From NCBI GenBank assembly GCA_038501625.1, contig JAZAYU010000009.1, positions 2,976,001 to 3,040,000 on the forward strand: a stretch of 64,000 nt of DNA. Reading direction: 5' to 3'. Below the pieces are notes generated by a model, which saw only the letters and a list, made by a program, of their open reading frames with translations, had not been told where the DNA came from and did not search any database. The position numbers and the translations under genes are program-made. The stretch comes from Corbicula japonica (lineage: Eukaryota > Mollusca > Bivalvia > Venerida > Cyrenidae). This document shows positions 49,601 through 62,200 of this stretch, in pieces; position 1 is the stretch's first letter, and each line of letters begins with the position of its first letter.

Positions 49601-52600
49601 GCTTTGCCAATTCATGACACAGAAGAACTGGATAAGCTGTTCAGAGAGTATCAAACACTTGCCCTCCGTAAATTCAAATCTGAAGCGGTTTATGATTCGG
49701 AACAATATGAGATTGAGGCCATGGTAAGCCGTTATGTATGATTAGGCCAATAATAGGGATCAATGTTATAAAACGATAGATAAAAACAGAACCTTGAAAG
49801 AAACCGAACACGAAAAAATATGAGAATATTGCAGGCTCGGTTGTACTGAGCTTGCTAATGAGCAGTAATGGAAATGTAAACTGCCCATGCCACCAAGTCC
49901 TGGGTTGAGCGCAACTCAATATTAACATAAGTAAATTTATCCAATTTGAGATCCATCCCGTACAATGGTGTACATATGACAACGAGCATGTTTTTTTTTT
50001 CAAAATGTTATTTCAGATTAATAATATTCCATGATTATTAATCTTGCTTATCACAGAAAACGCAAAATGCAAAATTTAAAAAAGCAGCATCTAAATCCTT
50101 TCGGTGATTGAACACTTTCAAACGCTATACTGGCTGAGATATCGAAACCACCCTTACAAAACAGGTCTAAATACATGTATTGAAACAAAAGTATTTTAGG
50201 AGTACTACTAACAGACATGAACATCGTGCCAAACGACACTTTGAAAACGACTAAATTTATAACATCAGTGATTGAATGTACTGGGAAAAGTTTTACTTTT
50301 TAAAATTAAGTACTGTATTTCCAGCTGAAATATTGTAATATGACTTGTAAATGATAAATATCTTAAGATGATTTTGGAATGACGATATAATTTAAGACAC
50401 TGCGATGTCATTGAATATCATTATCAGGTGCTTCAAAAACTTCAAACTTTTAGCGCTGGTATCAGAATTTTAAACATAACCGATTAGGTACACATATTTA
50501 TGACATATTTTTTTTTCATTTTAATTGAAGACTTTAGAAAAAAAGTAAAATACTTATATCAGGAATTGCTACACCCAGCAGACACAACATCCCCACACAG
50601 CCAAAAAGTAGAGAGAAGAAGAAGCAAGAATCAGTTTCAAAATAGACGCCACAAACTAACGAAATCGAGAAGCCAAGGGGTTACCGCCTTGGAAAATTTT
50701 TCCACTGGGGTTTAAAGCAATGTCTGGGGTATATCAACCTCATACTTGCCCCAACAGGTTCTCGAGTACAATGTTGCATGCAAAAGCACACAGACATATA
50801 AAACATAAGAATCTTATAGCATTGCAAAGTCAAATGTGCGGGTATTCAATAATATTACCGAGACCAGAGCAAAAATCACAGAAGAATTTCTGTGCCCCTC
50901 CTAGAATCTTATCTCAGTAATACATTATTTTATAACACAGGACGAAATGAGCAAAGCCTGGGAAACCCTCAAAGAGCAGAACATTTCTTTGGTTAAAAAA
51001 TATTGGAAAGACTTATTGGAGAATGCGTACACAGAAATACAGACTAAGTTTGATAAAAAGAAGTACCGAAAAGCCGGAGGATATGCCGACTACAAATCAG
51101 ACATGGATGAGGTGAAACGAAAGTACATGGAAAATGTGACAAAAACAAACGAAACTCTGGTATTTGAATATTTTCTCTTATTATACCCGCCGAAACAATT
51201 TGGGCTATAAAATAGTGTGTGCCTTGTTTGTCAATCTTATCTTACATTTTTATTACTTTATGTGTCAAAGCATCTATGAATTTCAGACATATATTTTTTA
51301 ATTTGTTTGAAATAAGATAACAAAAGCATTTACATTCAACAAGCATTTTTTTATTATATAACAACACAATTTACAAAGCCCTTTTGCGTACAATTAAACA
51401 TGGCCAAAAATAGAAATTTTCGCCTGCTGCGGATACTGATTCAGACAAGGCTCAGATCTCTTTACGGCGCTTATATTTTGGGTGTTTCTCAAGCAATATT
51501 AAACGTAAAAAAGTGCGAGCATTTCTTAATACGTCATAGCAGTCGTCATAGCACTGTCATCGATAAAAACAGAAAACTATCAAAATTTCTCCAACGGCAA
51601 AATGCAGTTCATTAAAACTTTACAAAAAATAATGTTACGTATTGGAGTATCTTTATTTTTTAATACCTAAAGAACGTTAAAACAGTCATGAGAAATAGCT
51701 AGATCTAGATATAAACACAAAAACTTAGCTAAACACAACATCAATATAAATACCCACATGAGTAATATGTTACTGGCAAACAATATGTTAGGTTTTGTCT
51801 TAAAAAAGTGTATAATATATAAAGATATTTCTAAAAGTGTGTTAGACTTTCCTGATCGCGGAAATAGATGATAGTTAATTAAAATGGTGATTTCTTTCTT
51901 CACAATTGAAAGAGTTCTTTTAAAGGACCTTGCAAATGGTTATAATTTTTAATGATCCAGTGATAAAAATATTTCAAATGCTTTTAAGTGAATGTTTTCA
52001 TATAACAAGTAGCTTAAATCGTGTCATGAAAGTGTTTATGAAGACGTCAATAAAGCTGTATATCTCATTGTATCCTAATCACAAATTAAAATTTCTTTTA
52101 CTAGGCAAAGGAAGTATGGTATGCCTTTCTAGAAGACGAATCTCAGAGGGAAAAAAGGATTTTGGAGAAAGACAAGAAGATAAAAAAGGAGGAAAAGAGA
52201 AGTATGCATTTTACTTTTTTATATCGAGAGTTATTTTGTAAATGCATTTCCCACAAACCTGGCATTTTCCTTTCAAAATATTGCCTTTTTTATTATGAGG
52301 CATGCCAACTATGGGATAAATTAGACCACTTATAATAAGCTGATACACCTCGGCATTAACCCATCAGGTGCTTCTTGTTTTGGGTGCTTCTAGTTGTCAA
52401 ACATTTTCTATTATTACTTATCAAAGCGCTGAAGCATTTACTAAAAATGAGAATTATGTGAAAAATAAAGAAGTCATATTTCGGAAAATTACTATCTCAT
52501 CATTAAAAATGAAGGCTTATCTGTCTCCTTTAAACAGTTTTTATTTTAAATAAAACTTTTATCTCATTTGTTAAATCAAAGCGATTCACAAGTCGCTAGC

Positions 52601-53390
52601 CCTTGCATCTATCATCGACTTCATTCATCTCTGGACAAATCTGTCTACAAAATTTAATGCGATTTGCAAGGAGGTCATTACATTTCACACAATCAACTTC
52701 TGTAATTCTGCTGCAGTCTGCTGAACACGATAAGCCCGCAAGCTCCTAGCGGATTTAGATGTCATAACTCTGACTCATTTTACGGCAGTGATTGACTTTT
52801 GATATTCAACTGATACCAATATATTTGAATAGTTACCCTTAAAGCGCATAGATCATTAACAGGTATGTATATTTATAATGTTGTAATGTCTTGCAGTGGA
52901 AGCTGAAAGGCTGAAAAGAGAACAAGAAGAGACAAAAAGAAAACAAGAAGAAATGTTTGAGCGTAGATTGAGAGAAGAGAGAAGGCGCGCAGATGAGCAG
53001 TTACAACAAATGCAAAAAGAACACGAATATCAATTGAAATGCGACAGGCAACAGCTCGAAATGATGAACGCCGAATGGAATGTAAAACAGGCAATTATCA
53101 AAAAAGAATTGGAAATGATGAAATCGGAAGTTACGAAGGAAATGGCTGAGAAATACAAAGCCGATATTGAAGCTTTAAAACAAGAATTGATACAAAGAGA
53201 AAGAAACAGTCGTTTAGTGAAGGAAAACGAACGAAAGACACAAGAAGAAATAATTTCTAGATGGAAATCACGATTGCAACAAAATTACGCTGGACTTGAA
53301 CAGAAAGCCTCAAAGTTAACAAGCGAGGCAAACGTTTATGAACATCACTACGACAAATACCCCAAAACCAAGGCCTGCATTATCCAGTAA
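40683..53390 (+). CDS. guanylate-binding protein (GBP) family GTPase, 8 exons, 660 aa
   Basis: Interferon-type large GTPase related to GBP/atlastin; such proteins hydrolyse GTP, oligomerise and coat membranes or pathogens. Exons 40683-40911, 42311-42438, 46650-46759, 48290-48720, 49449-49723, 50941-51159, 52105-52201 and 52897-53390 have GT/AG borders and phases that agree throughout. The P-loop GLYRTGKS is at 58-65, switch-I Thr in TKGIW at 88, DTEGLGD at 110-116 and the RD motif (CLRDF) at 191-192. The GBP helical domain follows, then a charged coiled coil at about 498-630, and a C-terminal CIIQ (657-660), a CaaX box predicted to be farnesylated. Human GBP1 has about 592 aa, so the helical tail is longer here. 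The ATG 40683 start is the least sure part; an upstream exon could replace it. Confidence 0.9.
40912..42310. other. GBP intron 1
   Basis: A 1.4-kb AT-rich intron between phase-1 borders. No internal feature recognised. Confidence 0.6.
42590..43125. repeat. foldback repeat, copy I, in GBP intron 2
   Basis: Left part has AAAAGTTAGAACAGTAAAGA and ACGAAGCAACAG; the far end (43030-43125) is the reverse complement, with TCTTTACTGTTCTAACTTTT. The middle contains CTGGTCGCGAAAATGGATGA. The same family occurs at 51560-51935 and 55900-56440. The retrotransposon fragment at 43135 abuts its right end. Confidence 0.65.
43135..44292 (-). mobile_element. 5'-truncated LINE, C-terminus with restriction-like endonuclease
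   Basis: The minus-strand frame 44292-43363 (309 aa) carries a CCHC motif CKLCDRPGTLEHVLSSC (C-x2-C-x7-H-x4-C) and then the restriction-like endonuclease signature, PD at RPDIVLW with Glu 15 residues on in MIELTVPWE, and KKAKY further on. This order is typical of the R2/NeSL/CRE group of site-preferring non-LTR retrotransposons. No reverse transcriptase domain lies upstream, so the copy is truncated at its 5' end, as LINE insertions commonly are. The frame ends in WKLSTSTP, and 43135-43363 is its presumed 3' tail. It is antisense to the host gene and sits in GBP intron 2. Confidence 0.82.
45236..45440 (-). repeat. tRNA-derived SINE-like repeat in GBP intron 2
   Basis: On the minus strand 45322-45236 reads as a degenerate tRNA: A-box CTAGCTCAGATGATT and B-box GGTGCGGGTTCGCTAGG, with GCAGGGCTAGGC between them. 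Homology with the copy at 53945-54170 continues into the preceding ~100 bases (45340-45440), so the mobile unit is larger than the tRNA part. A C11-12/A9 run lies at 45327-45347. Confidence 0.65.
49770..50300 (+). repeat. diverged copy of the 655-bp repeat family in GBP intron 5
   Basis: Follows the order of the unit at 37025: CTTGAAAGAAACCGAACACG, TTGCAGGCTCGGTTG, TGGGTTGAGCGCAACTCA, CTGGCTGAGATATCGAAACC, then CAGTGATTGAATGTACTGGG. It is more diverged than the arrayed copies, so older. Confidence 0.7.
50640..50900 (-). repeat. dispersed repeat, copy C, in GBP intron 5
   Basis: Its reverse complement has GTGTGCTTTTGCATGCAACA, GTTGGGGCAAGTATGAGGTTG and CCAAGGCGGTAACCCCTTGG, in the same order as 27019-27360. 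Confidence 0.5.
51560..51935 (+). repeat. foldback repeat family, copy II, in GBP intron 6
   Basis: Aligned with 42590-42990 by shared order: AAAACTTTACAAAAAATAATG, GAACGTTAAAACAGTCATGA, CACATGAGTAATATGTTACTGG, CCTGATCGCGGAAATAGATG. I see no right inverted arm here. Confidence 0.55.
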
Positions 53391-53944
53391 CACTCAGTTC
53401 AAATTTGTTTTATTGTATTCCTTAGAGCAGTATAAAATATTTCTCACAGCAACGCTTTTGCATTCAACACCCCTTAGGATTGAGTGTAGCTGCCAGTACT
53501 CGTCCGGCATAATTTTTTCGGGTAATATGTCATACTTTAGAGTAAATGGCCATATAAGTAAGATTTAGCGTCCATTTCTCCATACCCTTCGTTTTAAAAG
53601 AAAACACGCACGTTCGTCTAATTGACTATACAAGACCAATGGACAAGGTCAGAGATATCCACTTCGATTCTCCACAATTTCAATACTATTTTAATGGTAC
53701 CGAGTAAATATGTTCATCTCTTACGATGAGGTAAAATGTAATGTCTTGTCATCAGTGTGGCACATATTGATTCTAATTCAATGCCACAGTGAAGAAGGTA
53801 ACTCTAGTGGACGGATTTTCATGGAACATTCCATTTTTGAAGCATTTGTCTTTTTTCCAGGTTTGTTCACTACCAAGTAAAGGCAATATTTTTTGAAATT
53901 CACAGTACCGCTATTTGTGCAGTGCGGCGGCGACACAAAGTCTC

Positions 53945-54170
53945 GCCGTATATATAGTCAGTACTGTTATCAGTAAAATAATCCGTTACCGATGACATGT
54001 AGTGATGATAAGATCAGGGCTATTCGATCAATCTTTTTGGGGTTGTCCCGGTTAGCTCAATTAACGTCGTCGGTATTGCAGGGCTATGCCTGTCACCCTG
54101 ACGGTGCGTGTTCGCTCCCAGGTAGGGGCAATATCATTTCAAATATCATGAAATGAAATAAATCTGACCA
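53945..54170 (+). repeat. tRNA-derived SINE-like repeat downstream of the GBP gene
   Basis: 54044-54128 resembles a tRNA: A-box GGTTAGCTCAATTAACG and B-box GGTGCGTGTTCGCTCCC. The upstream ~95 bases (CAGTACTGTTATCAGT, CCGTTACCGATGACATG, ATCAGGGCTAT) are shared, inverted, with 45340-45440. Together they form an opposite-oriented pair flanking the second half of the GBP gene. Confidence 0.65.
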
Positions 54171-55899
54171 TATATAAAGATCATTGCCGAAATCGACCAA
54201 CTGCAACCGTAAATTTAGAAATAACATGCAAAAGTTATCAATTTAAAATATTTAGGCATCGCACGAATTATACAATATTTAAATTTATGCTAAATACTGG
54301 ACATGAGTACAGGCAGACCAATATGATGATGTTTTCCGACTGCAAGCGTGTAAAGTAATAGCGTAACCGTATGAAATAGACACTCATTGCAAATTGTATC
54401 GCCTAAGCAAGTTGAACTATTACGTATTTTATTATTTATTATTTCATTTGTTACCAAACTTTACTTTACCATGTCTTACTTGTGAATCAGTTTAAATGAT
54501 TTTGCTACAGGCCCTTTTTTGTTTATTCTATAAGATCCATGTTTAACTTAGTTAAATTATAAACATGATGGTTTCCTTTCCACAATTTATACTTGCACTA
54601 TGGAGAGCCTGATTTAATGTGTGTGTTTTGAAGATTTGTATATTTTACTTTTTAAGCACTGTTTTTTTTTTAATTTTTAATGTTATATGTACAGCATGTT
54701 TATTTATTTTATGTTACCATTGTACATTGTTTAGAATGCATGTACATTAAGTTGATCTGGAGAAGTGTTTTTCTTCTCTAAAATACTATTTGTTAGTAGT
54801 TTTCCGACACGAACTCATATAAAAGAGCTCCAGGACTTGCTTCAGGAATACAGCATTTGTGTGAATTGACTGCAATTTTTTTTAAATACTTTAAAACTCT
54901 ATTTCTTTTTTCAGTACTTTTATGACAATCATTGCGCCCGTTATTTGTGCGATTTCTTTCAATGGGTTCTATGCTGGCAAGCAAGGAATAAAACCATATT
55001 GACTCTGAATTGTTCATATCAATATTTAACCTATTTATTAAAGGACATGTTATAATGTTATAATGTTATAATGTTACAAATTAAAAACAATAACCTAAAG
55101 GTGCAATACATTGTAGATTCAAAGCGCACTGTAAACATTAATGTTTTAATTGTGCCATATATTCGTAAATGATATTAGAATAAAGTATAATTTCTTGTTG
55201 AACTTGAAAGAGTATGAACATATCTAAAGAGCTTATAAAGAGATTGTATGGCATTATTACTCAATATGCTTGACTGTTAAGTTCCTTCGATAGGACTTAA
55301 CTTTCTTTTCATGTCACGAATATACTAAAATCCTCGCACTAAATTCTCACGTGATCTTAAAATACCACATTTATTCACGTTATATATTGTTGCATTTTTC
55401 TCTTAAAATAAATGTATTTGTTAGGCGTACTTGGTTATGATGAAAACGGAATGATTTAAAGAAATGATACAAGCACCGCCAGTCAACGAGGGTCGATTTG
55501 CTGGCATTCTTGAAACTTTCAAGGTGAGACAGTATATAGGTTTTTTTTTACCGCACTACCTACTGGGAAAGGATCGAATAGTAGATTTCCCAATAGAAGT
55601 TACATCTAGAGTGCAAATACCTGGTCATTCGTGTAGGTTGTTCTAGATACTTTGGCATAAGAATTGCAACTAAGTTGTTGATAATTCTGAACGTTTTTAT
55701 CAGTCTTCGTTTCGTTGATCTTAGGTCTTCCTTGTAATTCATGCTGCTTGAGGATAATAATACTTTAATTAGTGAACCGATACTATATAAAATATTAAAA
55801 TAATGGGAGGGTGGATGGTGGGTAGGTATTTTTGGGCTTGAGTTAAGCATCTAAAAGTGACCAAATATTTGAAGGCGCTGCTCCTTTTGTCATTACCTT

Positions 55900-56440
55900 G
55901 TCATAGACAAAAAGAAAACTTCCAAAATCTTTCAAATGTTAAAATGCAGTTCCATCAAACTTTGCACAAATCAATAATATTAGTGTTTGTTTCTCTTCCA
56001 TAAGATAAGAACATTTAGAACAGTAAAGAAATATAGTAAGACCTAAAAATCCCTAAGATTCTATTTGCAGTCAAACACATAAACGAGGAAACACAAAACA
56101 GCAATTCAAATGCCCAAATGAGTAAAATGATGCTGACAACAGCATTTGTAAGGTCCTTGAAAAGAACTTTCAATTATAAAGACAGATATCAACATATTTA
56201 TTTTTGTCATCCATTTTCGCAACCAGGAAATGAAGGGTCAATTAAACAACCCGTTACAAATATCTCACAGACCAAAGGACATTAGATATTGTTTTCAGTA
56301 ACTCGTTGCTTATGACGGCATTTAAATTGATGGTTAGTGTTGCTTCGTTTTTGTGATTGGTTGCAAAAAGAATTTTAGAGTTTTGCTAGGTCTCACTATT
56401 TTTCTTTACTTTACTGTTCTTATTTTTCTTTGCTTATGAA
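55900..56440. repeat. foldback repeat family, copy III
   Basis: Left half has TTAGAACAGTAAAGAAATAT, AAACGAGGAAACAC and CAAATGAGTAAAATG. The right half (56290-56430) is its reverse complement: GACGGCATTTAAATTGATGG, GTTGCTTCGTTTTTGTG and TTTTTCTTTACTTTACTGTTC. A ~540-bp element with arms over 100 bp. Confidence 0.65.
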
Positions 56441-57728
56441 AAATAAATACTCATCAATAACATTGATTAGTACCAAGTTTTATTGAACTGCATTTAGTCG
56501 TTGGTGTAATGTTTGTTTATCGTTGGTGAAGTTCTCCATCTATTTGGACACCCTCAAGGAGGGTAGGACGATTCGCTCACATTTAGTGGTTCTTAACCGC
56601 ATGTTTATTACCTCCCTTGCAACTTCCGTTTGTAGTGACGGCATGGTTTCGAGGAAACCAAATCCATATTAAAATAAATATTAAGGGGCAGGGGATAGTT
56701 TCGCACTTTGGTCCCGGTCGATTTTCTAAGTATTTGGGGTAGCCGTGATTAAAGTGCATTAAAATCATTGTTTGAATTAAAGATGACATATTCTTTTAAA
56801 ATATTGTATAGTATATGAAATGTGAAATCTGATCACAGTGGCTCAAATGCATTGATGCTAGCTTTGTATGTTCTGAGTTGAACAGTAGCCGGATGAAAAC
56901 GCATTCGGCCGGGCTGAATTTGAGAATAATTTGGGGGTGAGGTATTTCAATGTCAAATGCTGAAAAATCGAGACGGATGGGAGACACTTTCCAGCTGCTT
57001 GGGAGATTAGGGACACATAAAATATTAGCATGAAAGGGGTTTTATTTGCAAAATCATTGCAGGAAATATTTTGCAGGTTCTCAAATATGTAGAATTCCGG
57101 CCAAATTTGCATTGGAAAATCAGGACTTGGGGTGACTTTAAATGCCTGTGTAGTTCAAATGACTGGTTCTGTGGAACAGTTGGTTGTGGTTTGTAAAAAG
57201 CTAGACCCCTGCAACACAGAAAGTACAACAACACAATTTTAGCTGTGCAAAGTTTTTATTTTCGGTCAAAGTAAGCTTGCACGGGGTCCCAAACTCTGGC
57301 GGAAGCCTCGGAAACTGTCCCCTGCGCCCTTATCAGTTCACTTATGGCCCCATGACGAAAGTTTAAGCCTTTTTACAATTGTTTTATATCACTGCTATAC
57401 GTCTAAGATGTACAGTGTGTAAAATACTATGTCTTTTAGGGTATTAACCAAATTTGTATGGCTTATCCGAAAAGGTTGTCCGGCTACACTACAACTATAT
57501 ATTTTTTTTGAAGCTAGGTTTTTTGGTAAAACACTTAATTTATCATTAGTTATATAGATGTGTACACTTCAGACTTCTGTACTATATAATATTATTCAAT
57601 GAATATTTAAGTGAACTTATGAGTGCTATTGTATATTTTCAGTCTTTACTGTACTGATGACCTTTAGATTAAAGTTAAGAACTTTACATTGTGTTGAGTC
57701 ACCATAGTAAAAGATCCATGGGGCCATA

Positions 57729-59252
57729 ATGTCGTTGACAGAAGGTGCAGAAGGTGAAGAGGCTACCATTTCTGATAAAAGAATAAAGAAGCTCACAGTA
57801 AAAGCGGAAGAAACATACAAGTTACGACTTGAGAAATATCAAACGAAGTTAATAGCATATCGTAAGAACATTGAACAAACTATCATTCTATTCAAAACCA
57901 CTGAAAATCTGAGCAAAAGTGATACAATTCAATTACAACAGAAACTCAACAGTTGCTATGAAACATATGAATTAATAATGCAAGAACTTTCTGTGTACCT
58001 TTCAAGTTTGTATACGGAAGAAAGTCTTAAGGAACTTGATGCACAGAACATAATACACCGTACAGTTTCTGAGAGTGTAGTTTCCGTTTTAAACAATATG
58101 GAAATGATTATAACAAATGTAACTGTTAAAGCACCTAGTGTAACAAGACAATCACAACGTCCATATGCAACATCAACACGGACAAATCAAAGTTCTGTGC
58201 TAATTGCTACTCAAAAAGCCAAGTTGCAAGCAGCAAAAACCAAATTAGAGTTTGAGAAAAAAGAAGTAGCTTTAAAACAAGAAAAAGCTGAACTTGATGC
58301 AAAAATGGAATTGTTAGAAAAAGAGAAAGATGTAGCCGTTGAGACTGCAGTGCTAGAGATATTAGAAGAAGAATTAGATCAAAGATCTCAGCATGGATCT
58401 GCAGGGATTAAAGATAATGCTAGTATTCCGGAGAAGTTTGAGTTTATAAGGACTCCCAAACCAAATCCACCAAAACATGATCCCATGTTTGATGCACCAT
58501 CACTTGTATCAGGACTTGACCCTAAAGCTAAGCCTTTTGAATCTGAAATTCCGAGACAATTTGCAGATTTATCAAGTTATCTGTTGAAAAGAGATTTGCT
58601 GATGGAACGGTTCTACCATTTTGATGATAAGCCTGAAACATTCAACATCTGGAAGACCAGTTTTTGTTTAATATTATCAGAGTTGAAAGCTACGCCATCA
58701 GAAGAGTTTGATTTGTTACTCAAATATTTGGGTCCAGAATCTAGGGTGTATGCACAGTCAATAAGACAATCCAATGCTTACAACTTAAGTCTTGGTGTAC
58801 AATTACTATGGGAACGTTTGCACGAAAGATTTGGTTCTCCAGAGTTAATTGAAAAGTCACTGAAGCAGAGACTCCAAAAGTTTCCAAGAATTACTGTAAA
58901 AGACAGTGGTGAACTCTATAAACTATCAGATCTTTGCAATGAAGTAGAGTCTACAAAGCAAGATCCGAAGTATTCACAACTCCTTAGCTATTTTGACTCA
59001 TCAACTGGCGTGCAACCAATTGTCGAGAAACTTCCTGTGCATCTACAGAGCAAATGGGTGACAAGAGCGTCAAATTATAAACAAGTCAACAATGTGTACT
59101 TTCCACCTTTTAGAGAATTTTGTGCCTTTTTGAAGGAAATGAGTGTCATGCTTAATGACCCGGGGCTGTGTGTGTCATACCCTAGTGCAAATAAGGGTGA
59201 CAAGACAAATTCTAGTGAAAGCAAGTCACGGTCAAAGGTTCATGTAAATTAA
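57729..59252 (+). pseudogene. BEL/Pao gag region with DUF1759 (507 aa to a premature stop)
   Basis: The N-terminus (about 1-110) is helical; a charged coiled coil follows at about 155-215, rich in Lys/Glu. A Pro-rich linker then leads to a DUF1759-type region (from FYHFDDKPETFNIWK to about VMLNDPG), the capsid-like part of BEL/Pao polyproteins that assembles the particle. TAA at 59250-59252 ends the frame, but the same frame continues open to the zinc-knuckle region, so this looks like a point nonsense mutation in what is normally one polyprotein. Confidence 0.85.
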
Positions 59253-62200
59253 ACAGTAACCGACACATCTGTTGCTAATTCATGTCCATTTCATCGTAAT
59301 ACCTTATCACATAGTTTGAATGACTGTAAAACTTTCAAAAGAAAATCTGTCTCGGAAAGAAAAAGGTTTTTGAAAGACAATAATATTTGCTACAAATGTT
59401 GTAATGCCAATTCATATAACTTTAAAACATGTTACTTTGAAGGTCGATGTAGCGATTGTGGCAGTGACCTACATCCTTCAGCATTACACTACTTTCAGTC
59501 TTCTAGTGACCAGCAGCAAGCATCCAAAGATGGTGGTAAAGAAAAATTCCCCCCGAAAGATCATGGCAGGGAGCAGCTTCCTATTAATGGTCTTAGTGTA
59601 CAGTTTCCTAAAGCACAAAACGACCCATCCCCAGTAGTAAATGGTTGTACAAACATTTGTGGTAAAGGTTCACCTGGTAAATCTTGCTCAAAGACTATAT
59701 TGGTTAAAGTTCACCCTGTGGGACATCCAGAGAAAACAAAAATTATGTACTGTATTATTGATGATCAGAGTAACCGTACTTTGTGTAAATCAGAACTCTT
59801 CCAAATGTGGAATACAGACTTGTTATCAGTAGGGGTAGAAAACTATGATTTGGTATCGTGTTCTGGTAGGTCATTATGTTCAGGAAGAACACTCAATGGT
59901 TTAATAGTGTCATCTTTAGACAATAATTTCAGTGTAGAATTACCAACCATACTGGAGTGTGATATGATTCCCGATACACGAAGAGAAATTCCTACTCCAG
60001 AAATAACTGAATTTCATGAACACCTGAGAGGTATTCCGATTCTTCCACTGCAATCAAAGGCTGATATTGTCCTTTTGATTGGACGAGATGTGCCAGGAGT
60101 ACATCATGTTAACGAGCAACGCATCGCCGTTGGAAAACCAAATGCCCCCTTTGCTCAGAGACTGGGATTTGGCTGGGTTATTATCGGTGAAGTATGTTTG
60201 AATTCGCATAAACCAGATGTGAAAGTAATGAAAACCTACATTCATAGTGACGGTAGGCCGTCTTTGTTTAAACGTGAGAGCAAGTTTAAAATAAAACCTG
60301 TAAACCTCGACCAGGTTGAGAAGGACGACATATTCGTAGAAACAAAGCATGATAACGAGATAGGATTATCTATAGAAGACAGTGAATTCCTAACGGTTAT
60401 GGAACAGGAGTTCTGCAAGGATGAAACTTATCACTGGTCCGCTCCATTGCCTTTCCGCACACCACGCTCAAGATTGCCAAACAATAGGTCTGAAGCTTAC
60501 CGCAGGGCCATGTCATTTGATAGTTCAGTGAGAAGAAATCCTACAAAACTACAGCACAGCCTGGATTTCATGGGAAATCTTATTGATAAAGGCTACTGTG
60601 AACGTGCGTTTCCTCTTCAAGATGAAGAAGAATGTTGGTATCTGCCTTTGTTTGGGGTGTACCACCCAAAGAAGAAAGACAAGATTCGAATAGTGTTCGA
60701 CTCTTCTAGCAAGTTTCATGGTGTGTCGTTGAATAACGTGCTCATGACCGGTCCAGATTTAACAAATAACCACATGGCATTCTAATGAGATTCAGAAAGG
60801 AGAAAATAGCCCTAACTGGTGATATTGAACAAATGTTCTACCAATTCCGTGTAAATGAAAATCATCGAAATTATCTACGGTTCCTATGGTACGAAGATAA
60901 TGATTTCAACAAGCCATTAGTAGAGTATCGAATGTGTGTTCATGTGTTTGGGAACTCACCTTCACCAGCCATAGCAACCTATGGTCTCCGCAAAACCGCA
61001 CATGTTGCAGCCGAGAAATATGACAAAGATGTTGTGAAATTTGTTGACAATGACTTCTACGTCGATGATGGTTTGACTTCGGTAACAACAGAGACAGAAG
61101 CCGTAGAATTGATTAGAAATACACAATTCGTTCTTAAAGAAGAAGGCAACTTAAGATTTCAAAAAATCGCTTCAAACAGTGTTGAGGTGTTGAAATGTTT
61201 ACCTGAAGAAGATTTGGCAAAAGACTTAAAGCACTCCCAGATAGGTGTTACAAGTTTGCGAGTGCAACGAAGCTTAGGTTTGTGTTGGGACCTAAATATT
61301 GACTGTTTCATTTTTCAAACCTTTTATGACAACACTAATAATTATACTAAACGCAGTGTTCTATCCGTCATAAACAGTTTATTTGATCCATTGGGTTTTT
61401 TTGGCACCATTCACCATCACAGGCAAGCTACTACTGAGAGACATCACCAATGAGGCCGGCGATTGGGACGAACCATTGCCAGAGCATCTTTCTAAGGAAT
61501 GGAAGAATTGGCTACAATCCTTACCAGATTTAGAATCATTGACGATACCACGTGTCTACTTCTCAGAAGTGAAGTTCAAACCTGAAAGCCAACTGCATGT
61601 ATTCTGTGATGCATCGGAGAAGGCTATCGCTTCAGTTGCGTATCTGAAAACTGCTACAATTGATGAAAATAGTCACGTCGCCTTTGTGTTTGGTAAGTGT
61701 AAAGTAGCTCCAAAGCATGGTCATACAATACCACGGTTAGAACTGTGTGCTGCAGTTCTTGGGGTAGAGATAGCAGAGACAGTGTCAAGAGAATTGTAAA
61801 TATCTCCAGAAAAAATTACATATTATACAGACAGTAAAGTGGTTCTAGGATATCTGGCAAATAAAACCAGAAGATTTTATGTGTATGTTCAAAATAGAGT
61901 GTCCAGAGTTTTGAAATTCTCACGTTGTACTCAGTGGATGTACATAGAAACTGATCAAAATCCTGCGGACATTGGAACTCGGGGTATTAGTTCATCGGAT
62001 CTACAGAACTGTTCATGGTTGTCAGGAGGACTGTTAAAAAATTTAAATTGTGAAAACAAGGCTATGGAATATCCATTAGAAAATCCAGAGAAGGACTTAG
62101 AAATCCGTCCAACAATCACTAGCATGAAGACGGAAGTCAAATTGGGGACAAGCCGTTTCGAGAAATTTTCAACTTGGAAGAAGCTGATAATCGCAATTTC

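Larger units (their letters stand above)
53391..57728. other. intergenic region between the GBP gene and the BEL element
   Basis: No gene is supported. It contains the second tRNA-like SINE (53945-54170) and the third foldback copy (55900-56440). 56560-57300 is less AT-rich with overlapping minus-strand frames that show no domain. An LTR should lie somewhere before 57729, but I could not define its ends. Confidence 0.45.

Noticed and set aside
56583..57234. Overlapping minus-strand frames upstream of the BEL gag
   Set aside because: Several short frames overlap without any domain; the region may be an unrecognised repeat or part of an LTR.
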